A stretch of 64,000 nucleotides of DNA, from positions 1-64,000 of the forward strand of contig NZ_JAKZAH010000022.1 in the NCBI RefSeq assembly GCF_023156245.1. The letters run 5' to 3'. Positions 25,604-34,458 of this stretch are shown here, in pieces; position 1 is the stretch's first letter; every line of letters starts with the position of its first letter. This stretch comes from Marinobacter bryozoorum. GTDB taxonomy: Bacteria; Pseudomonadota; Gammaproteobacteria; Pseudomonadales; Oleiphilaceae. The notes beneath the pieces were generated by a model. It did no database searches and was not told the DNA's origin. It worked only from the letters and a program-made list of their open reading frames with translations. Position numbers and translations under genes: made by a program.

Positions 25604-28600
25604 GACAGGCCCTCGATCTGTTCACGGGCGGACTTGCCCTGCTCGGCTTCCCACAGGGGCAGGTAGAGCTGGTGCAGCAGGCCTTCAAAGCCTTCGTTGA
25701 CCAGGTCTTCCGGGACGTCAAAGGCCCGGCGAAGATAGCCCGGGTCCCGCCCGAGGGCGGTGTCGAAAGCGGTACTGGCGTCGTCGATGGCCTTGTCGTG
25801 GTCGCCCCGGTATTTCTTGCTCTGGTAGAAGCTGTAGATCCAGGCGAAGGCGGCCTCGCAATGCAACGGCAGCGCCCGGGTGGTGGCCTGCATCCAGGCG
25901 GCGAGGATAGCGTCCAGGTGCTGGCGGGCCTGTGCCGCGGGCAGGGGCGCGAAGGTGAAGCCCCGGCCTTCTTCCTTGCCCAGTATCCGGGTTTCGAAGG
26001 GCTGGTCCGTGAGCTGGCCGGCCAGGTGGATTACCCAGTCCGCCATCAGGTTGGCGTAGCGGACTTTCTTCTGGCTACCGGAACCGGACAGCAGGCTGGA
26101 GCGGGAGACTACCAGGCGGCACAACTGGCCCTCGGGGTTGCGGCGCAAGCCACCGATCAGGTCGAGCACTTCCACCGAGCCCGTGACATTGCTGAAACCG
26201 TGCTGGAAGGTGACCGGCTCCGGCAGCGCTTCCGGCCATTCCAGCAAGGCCTGCTGGTAGCGCTGGTGAAGGTCCGGCAGTCGTTCTGCCAGGTCTTCCC
26301 GCAGGCGGTATTCGGTGAGTCCCATGCCCAGGTCGCCCCGGCGGGCCATGCGAGCCAGGGTGGTGTGGATGCGATGGTGCAGTTCCTGCTCATCACCGGA
26401 CTTGAGAACGGCTTCGCTGATCAGTTCCTGGTCCAGGCGCCAGCGATCCAGGCCATCCAGGTCGAAATTCTCATTGTCGGTATCGTTGTCTTCCACGCCT
26501 TCGAAGCGCACCTGCAACCGGCGCTGGAAGAAGGTTTCCACCGGCCGCTTGAGGAAGTTGGCCAGTTCCGCGAAGGTCAGGGGTTCCTCCGGAGGTTGCC
26601 AGGGCAGCGCGCCATCAACCGGGACTTCGGTGGCTTCGGTACCGTGGGCACTGCGCCACTCCTGCTCATAGGTGAACAGGTTCCGCTCCCGCAGGATCTC
26701 CGCCAGGGGCCGGGGCGGGCTGTCCGGTTCCGGTTGTTGGCTGTTGGCCCGCGGAAAATAGGCGCGGCTGAAGGGCTGCAGCGGGTGGCAGGTGGTGAAG
26801 GCTGCCGTCACCGACCGGTCCGGGTTGCCTTCCACCCGCCAGAGACTGTCCAGGTGGTCCTGTAACTGACTCACCAGTACCGAGGGCGGCCGCTCGGAGT
26901 CGTCCCGGATACTGCGCCCCACCCAGCTGATGTAGAGCTGTTCCCGGGCAGACAGCAGGGCTTCCAGGAACAGGTAACGGTCGTCTTCCCGGCGGGAGCG
27001 GTCCCCCGGTCGGTAGTCATTGGCCATCAGGTCAAAGTCCACCGGGGGGCGGGACCGGGGGTAGTCGCCGTCATTCATGCCCAACAGGCACACCACCCGG
27101 AAGGGAATGGCCCGCATGGGCATCAGGGTGGCAAAGTTGACCTTGCCGGCGAGGAAACGCTGGTTCAGGCCGCTTTCGTCAAGGCCTTCCAGTAGCACAT
27201 CCCTGACGATATTCAGGGGTAGCTGTGTCTCGGCGAGGCCCGCGGCCAGGGCGTCGTCCAGCCACTGTTCCAGATGCCGCCGAAAGCGGTTGAGCAACAG
27301 CAGGTCGTGGCCTTCCAGGTCCTGGAAAAATCGGGCAAGCATGTCGGAGAACAGGGCTTCCCACTGTTCCGGGGTGCGGGGCGTCAGCAGTTCCTCCCAG
27401 AGATTCTCCAGCTGCCCCACAAAGTCGGACAGCCGCCCGGCCAGGTCTGCCTGAAGGCCGCCGACCTCGCCGTAGGGCTCCACACCGGACCAGGGTTCGT
27501 CGTCCCCCATGCCGTAACCCAGCAGCATGGCGCGAAGCCCGGACTGCCAGGTGTTGCGGGCCAGGTCGCCCGGCAGCTCCAGGCTTTCACGCTGCTGGCG
27601 ATGCAGGCCCCAGCGGATATTGGCGCCTTCCACCCAGCGCCGGGCCAGGGGGATGTCCTCTTCGGTGATGCCAAAGCGCTGGCGGATGCCGGGCACTTCC
27701 AGCAGGCTGAGGATCTCGCTGACGGCAAAGCGGCTGCGGGGCAGGCCCATCAGCGTTTCCAGGGCAATCAGCACCGGTTCATGGTGACGCTGGCCCTGGT
27801 CGGAGATGGTGAAGGGAATATGCCGGGTGTTGCCGGGGGCATGGCGGCCGAATACCGCCTGGATGTGGGGCGCGTAGACGTTGATGTCCGGCACCATCAC
27901 GATCACGTCCCGGGGGCGCAGGGACGTGTCGGCGTTGAAGGCGGCCAGCAGCTGGTCGTGGAGGATCTCCACCTCCCGCTGGGGGCTGTGAGCATCATGG
28001 AAGGCGAGGGAGCGGTCCGTGGCCGGGTTCAGGGTCCGGTGCTGTGCACGGATTTCCTCCAGCGGCGTCAGGTTGTAGATGTCGTCCTGCAGTTGGTGCA
28101 GAAGCCGGGGCGTTTCCGGGTCGCCGTGTTCGGAGAAGATGTCGATCCGGTTATCCGGGGTGCGGAACTGCTCGCCGTAGTCCTCCGGGTTGTCGAATTC
28201 GTCCAGCAGCCGGATATAGTCCCGCCCCTGCTTGCCCCAGGCGGCCAGCAACGGGTTGGCGTGCTGATGCAGCTGGTCCGGGTCGGCCGCAGACAGGGTG
28301 GGGTGCTGGCGGCCCCGGCGGCGCTGGGCGTTGAGCAGGTCCCGGTCGCTGATAATGTCCGCCCAGTAGAACTGACTGGGGTTGTGAACACACAGCACCA
28401 CCTGGCTGAAACGGCTGAGCACATGGAGCGCTTCCAAGGCCTGGCGGGGCAGGGATGAGACCCCGAACACCACGATGCGTTTGGGCAGTTGTTGCGGGTT
28501 GGCCGGTTCGCCGGACTGCTGGCCAAGTGCCATAAAACGGGTGTGAATACGGGAGCGGCTGGTGTGTGACAGCGCGTCCACATCCTGCACCAGGGCCTGC

Positions 28601-29190
28601 CAGAGCCGTGGCTGCCAGAGGGTTTCCGCATCCAGCGCCTTTTCTTCGCCGCGGGCGGTGATCATGATTTCCCGGCCCTGCTCCCAGGCGCTGAGCCAGT
28701 CGGCCCGGAACACCTGGTACTGGTCGAACAGATCCGCCACCTTTTCCGCCAGCTGGAAGGCCCGCAGGTCAGGATCGCTGCCCTCCAGGAACCGGCCCAG
28801 TGGCAGGAAGGCCTCATCATCGCTGACCAGTGTTGGCAGCAGCCGGTAGAGGCGCCATACCAGCCGGCGTTTGTCGAAGGGGGAGGTTTCCGGCACCTCG
28901 CCCTCAGGCAGCACGGCCCGGTAGGCCTGCCAGATAAAACGGGCCGGGAACAGGAACTCCATACCGGCCGCAATGCCCAGGCCGCCTTCGGTGCCATCTG
29001 CGGTGGCCCTCTCGGCCAGTGCCAGTTTCAGCCACTGGGCAATCCCGTTGCTCTGAACCAGGAAGGTTTCACTCTCCAGCGGCGGCATGGGTGTCTGGCG
29101 GCACAGGTACACCACGGCCCGGCGCAGGTCTTCCAGGTGATTGGCGTGGATGGCATGGAAGCCGGGCTGGATGCGGCTGTGGTCGGTCAT
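25600..29190 (-). CDS. recC: Exodeoxyribonuclease V gamma subunit RecC
   Basis: A 1196-aa Chi-recognition subunit of RecBCD, built from inactive helicase and nuclease-like domains. The N-terminus (GFHAIHANHLEDLRRAVV, ESETFLVQSNGIAQWLKL) and the central VVCLLGMNDGDYPRSRPPVDFDLM block are diagnostic. First gene of the minus-strand recC-recB-recD operon. The nuclease-helicase gene pair starts 275 nt away on the other strand. Standard length for Pseudomonas-type RecC. Confidence 0.95.
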   Translation of the reverse strand: MTDHSRIQPGFHAIHANHLEDLRRAVVYLCRQTPMPPLESETFLVQSNGIAQWLKLALAERATADGTEGGLGIAAGMEFLFPARFIWQAYRAVLPEGEVPETSPFDKRRLVWRLYRLLPTLVSDDEAFLPLGRFLEGSDPDLRAFQLAEKVADLFDQYQVFRADWLSAWEQGREIMITARGEEKALDAETLWQPRLWQALVQDVDALSHTSRSRIHTRFMALGQQSGEPANPQQLPKRIVVFGVSSLPRQALEALHVLSRFSQVVLCVHNPSQFYWADIISDRDLLNAQRRRGRQHPTLSAADPDQLHQHANPLLAAWGKQGRDYIRLLDEFDNPEDYGEQFRTPDNRIDIFSEHGDPETPRLLHQLQDDIYNLTPLEEIRAQHRTLNPATDRSLAFHDAHSPQREVEILHDQLLAAFNADTSLRPRDVIVMVPDINVYAPHIQAVFGRHAPGNTRHIPFTISDQGQRHHEPVLIALETLMGLPRSRFAVSEILSLLEVPGIRQRFGITEEDIPLARRWVEGANIRWGLHRQQRESLELPGDLARNTWQSGLRAMLLGYGMGDDEPWSGVEPYGEVGGLQADLAGRLSDFVGQLENLWEELLTPRTPEQWEALFSDMLARFFQDLEGHDLLLLNRFRRHLEQWLDDALAAGLAETQLPLNIVRDVLLEGLDESGLNQRFLAGKVNFATLMPMRAIPFRVVCLLGMNDGDYPRSRPPVDFDLMANDYRPGDRSRREDDRYLFLEALLSAREQLYISWVGRSIRDDSERPPSVLVSQLQDHLDSLWRVEGNPDRSVTAAFTTCHPLQPFSRAYFPRANSQQPEPDSPPRPLAEILRERNLFTYEQEWRSAHGTEATEVPVDGALPWQPPEEPLTFAELANFLKRPVETFFQRRLQVRFEGVEDNDTDNENFDLDGLDRWRLDQELISEAVLKSGDEQELHHRIHTTLARMARRGDLGMGLTEYRLREDLAERLPDLHQRYQQALLEWPEALPEPVTFQHGFSNVTGSVEVLDLIGGLRRNPEGQLCRLVVSRSSLLSGSGSQKKVRYANLMADWVIHLAGQLTDQPFETRILGKEEGRGFTFAPLPAAQARQHLDAILAAWMQATTRALPLHCEAAFAWIYSFYQSKKYRGDHDKAIDDASTAFDTALGRDPGYLRRAFDVPEDLVNEGFEGLLHQLYLPLWEAEQGKSAREQIEGLS

Positions 29191-29465
29191 GGTACTCCCG
29201 GTCGGGTGGTTCGGAATGCTGCCACAAAGGTTACCGTAACTGGCAGCGGATTGCCGGTGTGATTGTCCCTGCTCCTTGCGACAAACGGGGTCGCATGCGA
29301 GGGAAAATTCGTCGATAACTGGTCAGCAAGCGGACCGTGTACGGCTGTTGCCGGTCGATATGGGTATCTGAAGTATTACAGGCGCCGTCACCGGCTTGAG
29401 GCGGGCTCCCGTCCATCGTACAGTTGGTGGCCGATGCCATTCCCTGAAGGTCATTCCCGCCACCG

Positions 29466-31184
29466 ATGAAATCCCCTGAACCGACCGGCCAGCGCCTGCG
29501 GGCGGCGGACCTGGATAATCCGCTGTACTACCTGGAAAATATGGAAACCGTGGTGAACTGGGTACGTTATCACCACGCCGACCTGCTGATCGCTGACGAA
29601 CGCGAGCGCCTGGACGGATTCGGTCGGCTGTCGGTGGCGGCCCGGGCGCTGCTCACCCGGATGGTCATGCGCACGGGCGAGCTTTTCCGGGCTGCCAGGC
29701 TACGTTATCCGGAGTTGCCAGAACCGGAGTCGGTGGCCCTGGAAGAGCTCCTGGCAACGGGTTGGGTGCGACCGGCAGGACGGGTCACCATCGATGAGCT
29801 GTTTCGCCTGTTTACCCTGGCTGAATTGCGCCCAGCCCTTGCTGGCCGGCTGACGGACCTGGGTCATTCACCTGCCATGCCCAAGGGGCGTATGAAGGCG
29901 TTACTGGCGGACCACCTGGATGAGATTGAACTCGCCGACTGGTTGCCGGATCAGGGCAACGACCTGGTACAGCTGGCACATATGCCCCTGTTTGACCGTG
30001 CCCGACTGATGTTCTTTGGTAATCTTCGCCAGAGCTGGTCGGACTTTGTACTGGTTGAGTTGGGCTACCAGCAATACGAAGAGGTGCCCTTCACACCGGA
30101 ATCCCGGGCATTCCAGCGGCGAGAAGACGTGGATTGCTACCTCACCATGCATCACTGCCGTGAGTGGCTTGATGAGGGCCGGGCCGCTGAGGATGTGTGG
30201 CTGCAGGTGCCTGCAGCCACGGACAACAGCTGGCTCACCAGTCGCCGGGACCGGCTGCTGCTCGAGCTTGGCCGCCAGGCGGAGCGCCAGGGCAACCGGG
30301 AGCTGGCCCTGGAGGCGCTGGCGGAAAGCGGCCACCGGGAAGCCCGGCTCAAGCAGTTGCGTCTGCTGGAACGAATGAAGCGGTTCGACGAAGCCTGGAC
30401 GATCGCTGCCAGGTGGCAGACTGCGGAGCTCAGCGATGCTGAAGCCCAGGGCCTGGCTCGCCTCCTGAAACGGCTGGCCCGCAAGGTGGGTGAGCCGGTG
30501 CCGACCCTGCCGGAAGCGCCGGCGCCTGACGAATTCCTGATAACGGTACCCTTCATTGGCGCCCCGGTAGAGCTGGCGGTCCAGCAGCACCTTTGGCAGG
30601 ATCATCAGCCGGTGTTCTATGTGGAAAACACCCTGGTCAACGCCCTGTTCGGTTTGCTCTGTTGGGACGTCATCTTTGCGCCGGTGCCGGGGGCCTTCTT
30701 TCACCCGTTCCACGTGGGCCCGGCGGACCTGACCCGGGAGGATTTCGTGCCCCGGCGCCGGGCGTTGCTGGATGCGGCCCTGGCAAACCTTGAAGACGAT
30801 GGCTACAGGGGGATTATTGTCGATAACTATCAACGCAAGCAGGGCCTGGCCAATCCCTTCGTGAACTGGCATGTGGTGGCCGGCGACCTGCTGGAACTGG
30901 CCCTTGACTGCATGCCGGCCCGTCATCTGCAAGCGCTGTTCCGCCGCCTCCTGAATAACCTGAAGGAGCACCGCAGTGGCTTCCCGGACCTGATCCGCTT
31001 TATGCCGGACGTGAAAGACCCGGGGCAGCGCTATGAGATGATCGAGGTCAAAGGCCCCGGCGACCGCCTGCAGGATCACCAACGCCGTTGGTTGGCTTTC
31101 TTCACGCAGCAGGGCATTGCCGCACGGGTTTGCTACGTGCGCTGGCAGGACGCCTCTGAGTCTGTCCCCGATCCCTCCCCATGA
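29466..31184 (+). CDS. FAN1-type structure-specific nuclease (VRR-NUC domain)
   Basis: A 572-aa homologue of Fanconi-associated nuclease 1, a 5' flap endonuclease that unhooks DNA interstrand crosslinks. Residues about 1-190 are a DNA-binding/SAP-like region (LSVAARALLTRMVMR, MPKGRMKALLADHL), followed by TPR-like helices (200-360). The C-terminal VRR-NUC PD-(D/E)XK active site is intact: GFPDL at 505-509, EVKG at 527-530 and Q-x-x-W near 538-542. Bacterial members of similar length are known in Pseudomonas. Its stop overlaps the next gene by 4 nt (ATGA), so the two are co-translated. Confidence 0.93.
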   Translation: MKSPEPTGQRLRAADLDNPLYYLENMETVVNWVRYHHADLLIADERERLDGFGRLSVAARALLTRMVMRTGELFRAARLRYPELPEPESVALEELLATGWVRPAGRVTIDELFRLFTLAELRPALAGRLTDLGHSPAMPKGRMKALLADHLDEIELADWLPDQGNDLVQLAHMPLFDRARLMFFGNLRQSWSDFVLVELGYQQYEEVPFTPESRAFQRREDVDCYLTMHHCREWLDEGRAAEDVWLQVPAATDNSWLTSRRDRLLLELGRQAERQGNRELALEALAESGHREARLKQLRLLERMKRFDEAWTIAARWQTAELSDAEAQGLARLLKRLARKVGEPVPTLPEAPAPDEFLITVPFIGAPVELAVQQHLWQDHQPVFYVENTLVNALFGLLCWDVIFAPVPGAFFHPFHVGPADLTREDFVPRRRALLDAALANLEDDGYRGIIVDNYQRKQGLANPFVNWHVVAGDLLELALDCMPARHLQALFRRLLNNLKEHRSGFPDLIRFMPDVKDPGQRYEMIEVKGPGDRLQDHQRRWLAFFTQQGIAARVCYVRWQDASESVPDPSP

Positions 31185-33433
31185 AAGTCGCCGTACGTAC
31201 CCTCTGTGAATTTGCTGCCCGCAAGGGCGACCTGGATTTCCGCTATACACCGGCCCCCACGGCGGAGGAGGGTATCGCCGGTCATCAGTCAGTGCAGGCC
31301 CGGCGAGGGTATGGCTACGAAAGTGAGTACCTGCTGACCGGTGAGTGCCAGGGTTTGCAGCTCTCCGGCCGCGCGGACCTGTACAACCCGCACAAGGGGT
31401 TACTGGAGGAGATCAAGACCCACCGGGGTGACCTGTCGCGCATTCGCGAACACCAGCGAGCCCTCCACCGGGCACAGTTGCGGGCCTACGGGGCGTTGCT
31501 GTGCCGTCAGGAGCACAGAAAGAAACTCACGCTGTCACTGGTCTATTACGATGTCGGTCGGGACAAGGAGTCGGCGGTCAGGGAAACCGCCACGGCCGAT
31601 GAACTATGGCAGGAGCTGGCGTCCCTGTGCCGCGACTACAAAGCCTGGGCGGAGCAGGAGGACCATCATCGCCGGCAGCGGGATGAGCACCTCGCTCGCC
31701 TGCGCTTTCCCTTTCCGGACTTCCGCGCCGGGCAGCGGCAGCTGGCGGAGACCGTCTACCGCAACTCCGTACAATCCCGTCGCCTGTTGCTGGAGGCACC
31801 GACGGGCCTGGGCAAGACCCTGGGCACCCTGTTTCCGTCACTGATGGCGCTGCCGGCGGGCGGGCAGGACCGACTGTTCTACCTCACCTGCCGTAATACC
31901 GCCCGCCAGCTGGCGGTCTCCGCCGTGGAAGCCCTGCGGGCGGCCCAGCCGGAACCAGGTCACTGGCCCCTGCGTACCCTGGAGCTTGTCTCGAAAGACG
32001 ATGCCTGCGAGCACCCGGACAAGGCCTGCCACGGCGATTCCTGTCCCCTGGCAAAGGGCTTTTTCGACCGTCTGCCGGATGCCCGGGCCGAGGCAGTGCA
32101 GGTGCGCGAACCCCTGACCCGGGAGCGACTGGCCACCATTGCGGCGGGCCATGATATCTGCCCCTATTTCCTGGCCCAGGAAATGGCCCGCTGGTGCGAT
32201 GTGGTGGTTGCCGACGTCAACCGGATGTTTGACCAGTCAGCCCTGCTCCATGCCCTGGTGCAGCAGAATCAGTGGCGGGCCAGCCTGCTGGTGGATGAGG
32301 CCCATAACCTGGTGGACCGGGCCCGGGGCATGTATTCGGTGCGGCTCGACCAGCAACGGCTGTTACGGGTAAAGCGAACGGCCCCGAAGGTTCTGAAAGG
32401 TCCGCTGAACCGCGCCGCCCGGGCCTGGCAGGAGCTGGTGCGGGAACAGGAGGATGCCGGTGCTCAGCCGGTGTTCCTGGAGCAGTTACCGGTCCGGCTT
32501 CTCCCGGCCCTGCAGGGGTTGATATCGGGGCTTACCGACTACCTGGCGGACAACCCACCGGACCTGTCGCTGCAGGACCTGTTGTTTGAAAGCGTGGCCT
32601 TCCTGAAACTGGCGGAGCAGTTTGGCGATCACTCCCTGTGTGAGTTCCATCGAACGGGCAGGGGGCGGGCCAGCGTCACCATCCAGAACCTGGTGCCGGC
32701 GGATTTCCTTGCCCCGCGGTTTGCCAGCCTGGCGTCCGTACTGCTGTTCTCCGCCACTCTCACGCCGGGTGTCTACCACCGGGACCTGCTGGGCCTGCCG
32801 GAGGATACCCGTTTTACGTCCCTGCCCAGTCCGTTCCGGGCGGACCAGCTACAGGTGCAGTTCACGCCCCGCATCAGCACCCGCAAGCCGGACCGCCAGG
32901 CCTCGCTGTCCCCCATTGCCTCGCTGATTGCCCGGCAGTTCCGGGAACGCCCCGGCCACTACCTGGCCTTCTTCAGCAGCTTTGATTACCTGAAACAGGT
33001 GGCGGATGCCCTGGCCACCGAAGTGTCGGACATTCCCCAGCGCCGGCAGTTGCCCGGAATGGACCAGCATGCGCGGCAGGACTTCCTGGCGGGGTTCCAG
33101 TCGCCCCGGCCAGCGGTCGCCTTCGCGGTACTGGGTGGCGTGTTCAGCGAGGGCATCGACCTGCCCGGGGACCAGCTGATCGGCGCTTTCGTGGCCACCC
33201 TGGGGTTGCCGCCCTTTGATCCCTGGCACGAGATTCTGAAGGATCGGCTGGAGCAGCGCTTCGGCGCCGGGTACGACTACACCTACCGCATCCCGGGCTT
33301 GCAGAAAGTGGCCCAGGCCGCGGGGCGGGTGATACGCACACCGGAGGACCAGGGGGTGATCTGGCTGATCGATGACCGCTTCCTGCAACCGGCCAACCGG
33401 GCCATGCTTCCGGGCTGGTGGTTTGAAACCTGA
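31181..33433 (+). CDS. PD-(D/E)XK nuclease fused to a Rad3/DinG-type Fe-S helicase
   Basis: A 750-aa two-part protein. Residues 1-165 look like a RecB/Cas4-type nuclease: Asp66 (GRAD), Glu77-x-Lys79 (EEIKTH) and the Q-x3-Y motif (Gln99, Tyr103). Residues 175-750 form a superfamily 2 XPD/DinG helicase with Walker A EAPTGLGKT (205-213) and DEAH (372-375). Cysteines 276, 283, 288 and 327 are placed as ligands of the 4Fe-4S cluster. Late motifs FSATLTPG, FFSSFDYL and QAAGRVIRTPEDQG are complete. Expected to unwind and cut branched or crosslinked DNA together with the FAN1 protein. Confidence 0.9.
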   Translation: MKVAVRTLCEFAARKGDLDFRYTPAPTAEEGIAGHQSVQARRGYGYESEYLLTGECQGLQLSGRADLYNPHKGLLEEIKTHRGDLSRIREHQRALHRAQLRAYGALLCRQEHRKKLTLSLVYYDVGRDKESAVRETATADELWQELASLCRDYKAWAEQEDHHRRQRDEHLARLRFPFPDFRAGQRQLAETVYRNSVQSRRLLLEAPTGLGKTLGTLFPSLMALPAGGQDRLFYLTCRNTARQLAVSAVEALRAAQPEPGHWPLRTLELVSKDDACEHPDKACHGDSCPLAKGFFDRLPDARAEAVQVREPLTRERLATIAAGHDICPYFLAQEMARWCDVVVADVNRMFDQSALLHALVQQNQWRASLLVDEAHNLVDRARGMYSVRLDQQRLLRVKRTAPKVLKGPLNRAARAWQELVREQEDAGAQPVFLEQLPVRLLPALQGLISGLTDYLADNPPDLSLQDLLFESVAFLKLAEQFGDHSLCEFHRTGRGRASVTIQNLVPADFLAPRFASLASVLLFSATLTPGVYHRDLLGLPEDTRFTSLPSPFRADQLQVQFTPRISTRKPDRQASLSPIASLIARQFRERPGHYLAFFSSFDYLKQVADALATEVSDIPQRRQLPGMDQHARQDFLAGFQSPRPAVAFAVLGGVFSEGIDLPGDQLIGAFVATLGLPPFDPWHEILKDRLEQRFGAGYDYTYRIPGLQKVAQAAGRVIRTPEDQGVIWLIDDRFLQPANRAMLPGWWFET

Positions 33434-33546
33434 TACAGAATGCGTTCGCTAAGGTGACGACTGGCGAACACGTCCGTAGAATGCCCGCCAGGATGAGGGC
33501 CAACCGCCGTTAGCCCTCCGAATTACCTGTTGTATCTGGAAAATCC

Positions 33547-34272
33547 ATGGTTTCAGTTCGTTGTCGAAGCCTGGTGGCCGTATTCCTGTTGGGGCTGATC
33601 CCGGCGCTGGAAGCAGTCGCCACCATCAAGCAGTCTTCCTCGGGCCTGTGTCATCCGCCACACAGCCCCTGGTATGAACGCACCAGTAACTATACCCCTT
33701 ACCCGGATATTGATGCCTGCCTGGCTGCCGGTGGTCGCTTGCCCGACGGTATCGGCCGCTCCGGTACCGAACCGGTCAACCAGGGCTACCAGCGTAGCCA
33801 GTTTGGCCATGGCTGGGACGACCGGGACGGCGATTGCCAGGACAGCCGTGCCGAGGCGTTGATTTCCACCTCTACCACCCAGGTTCGGTTTGCCGACAAG
33901 CGCCGTTGCCGGGTAGTTACCGGCCGCTGGATTTCACCGTTTACCGGCAATGTGCTGCAGAACGCGGGTGACGTGGATATCGACCACGTGGTGCCCCTGG
34001 CCTGGGCCTGGGAGCGGGGTGCCAGCGCCTGGTCACGGGACCGCCGAGAAACCTTTGCCAATGATCCGGTGAACCTGATGCCGGTGGAGGCCAGCCTCAA
34101 TCGCAGCAAGGGCGCCCGGGGCCCGGACCAGTGGGTGCCACCGGCGGGTCGCTGCCAGTACGTGGCCAGGTTCCTGCGGATCGTAAAGGTCTACAGGCTG
34201 GAGCCGTCCAGCCGCGAAATGAATAACCTGCGCCGCCAGGTTGAACAGTGTGGAATCCGGGCCTCACGCTGA
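33547..34272 (+). CDS. Exported HNH nuclease-like protein (DUF1524 type)
   Basis: A 241-aa protein with a signal peptide (hydrophobic SLVAVFLLGLIPALEAVA, residues 8-25). The nuclease-like core is DIDHVVPLAWAWERGAS near 143-159 and NDPVNLMPVEASLNRSKGARGPDQW near 174-198, giving the His, Asn and Lys pattern of DUF1524/GmrSD-type HNH domains. Conserved Cys residues suggest disulfides in the periplasm or outside. A likely role is degrading external DNA for nutrients, or a secreted toxin; no immunity gene is evident. It follows the helicase by 113 nt and may have its own promoter. The ribosome site is weak. Confidence 0.8.
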   Translation: MVSVRCRSLVAVFLLGLIPALEAVATIKQSSSGLCHPPHSPWYERTSNYTPYPDIDACLAAGGRLPDGIGRSGTEPVNQGYQRSQFGHGWDDRDGDCQDSRAEALISTSTTQVRFADKRRCRVVTGRWISPFTGNVLQNAGDVDIDHVVPLAWAWERGASAWSRDRRETFANDPVNLMPVEASLNRSKGARGPDQWVPPAGRCQYVARFLRIVKVYRLEPSSREMNNLRRQVEQCGIRASR

Positions 34273-34276
34273 GGCC
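34260..34276. repeat. Short perfect hairpin at the DUF1524 stop codon
   Basis: GGCCTCA-CGC-TGAGGCC, a 7-bp stem with the TGA stop in its right arm. No U-run follows; could slow ribosome or polymerase. Confidence 0.3.
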
Positions 34277-34458
34277 TGTGCAATACCCGTTACCAAATCA
34301 ACTGCCAGTATTAGCTATTGGCTAAAAATCCATCAATAGCTGAGAAATTCAATCATCCGGGTTGCCTCCATCCAATCCGGCGCTATATCGTATCCGTACC
34401 GATAACAACAACCCGAAATAACATTCACCCTCAGAGCACAAGAATAAAGGAGAAAGCC

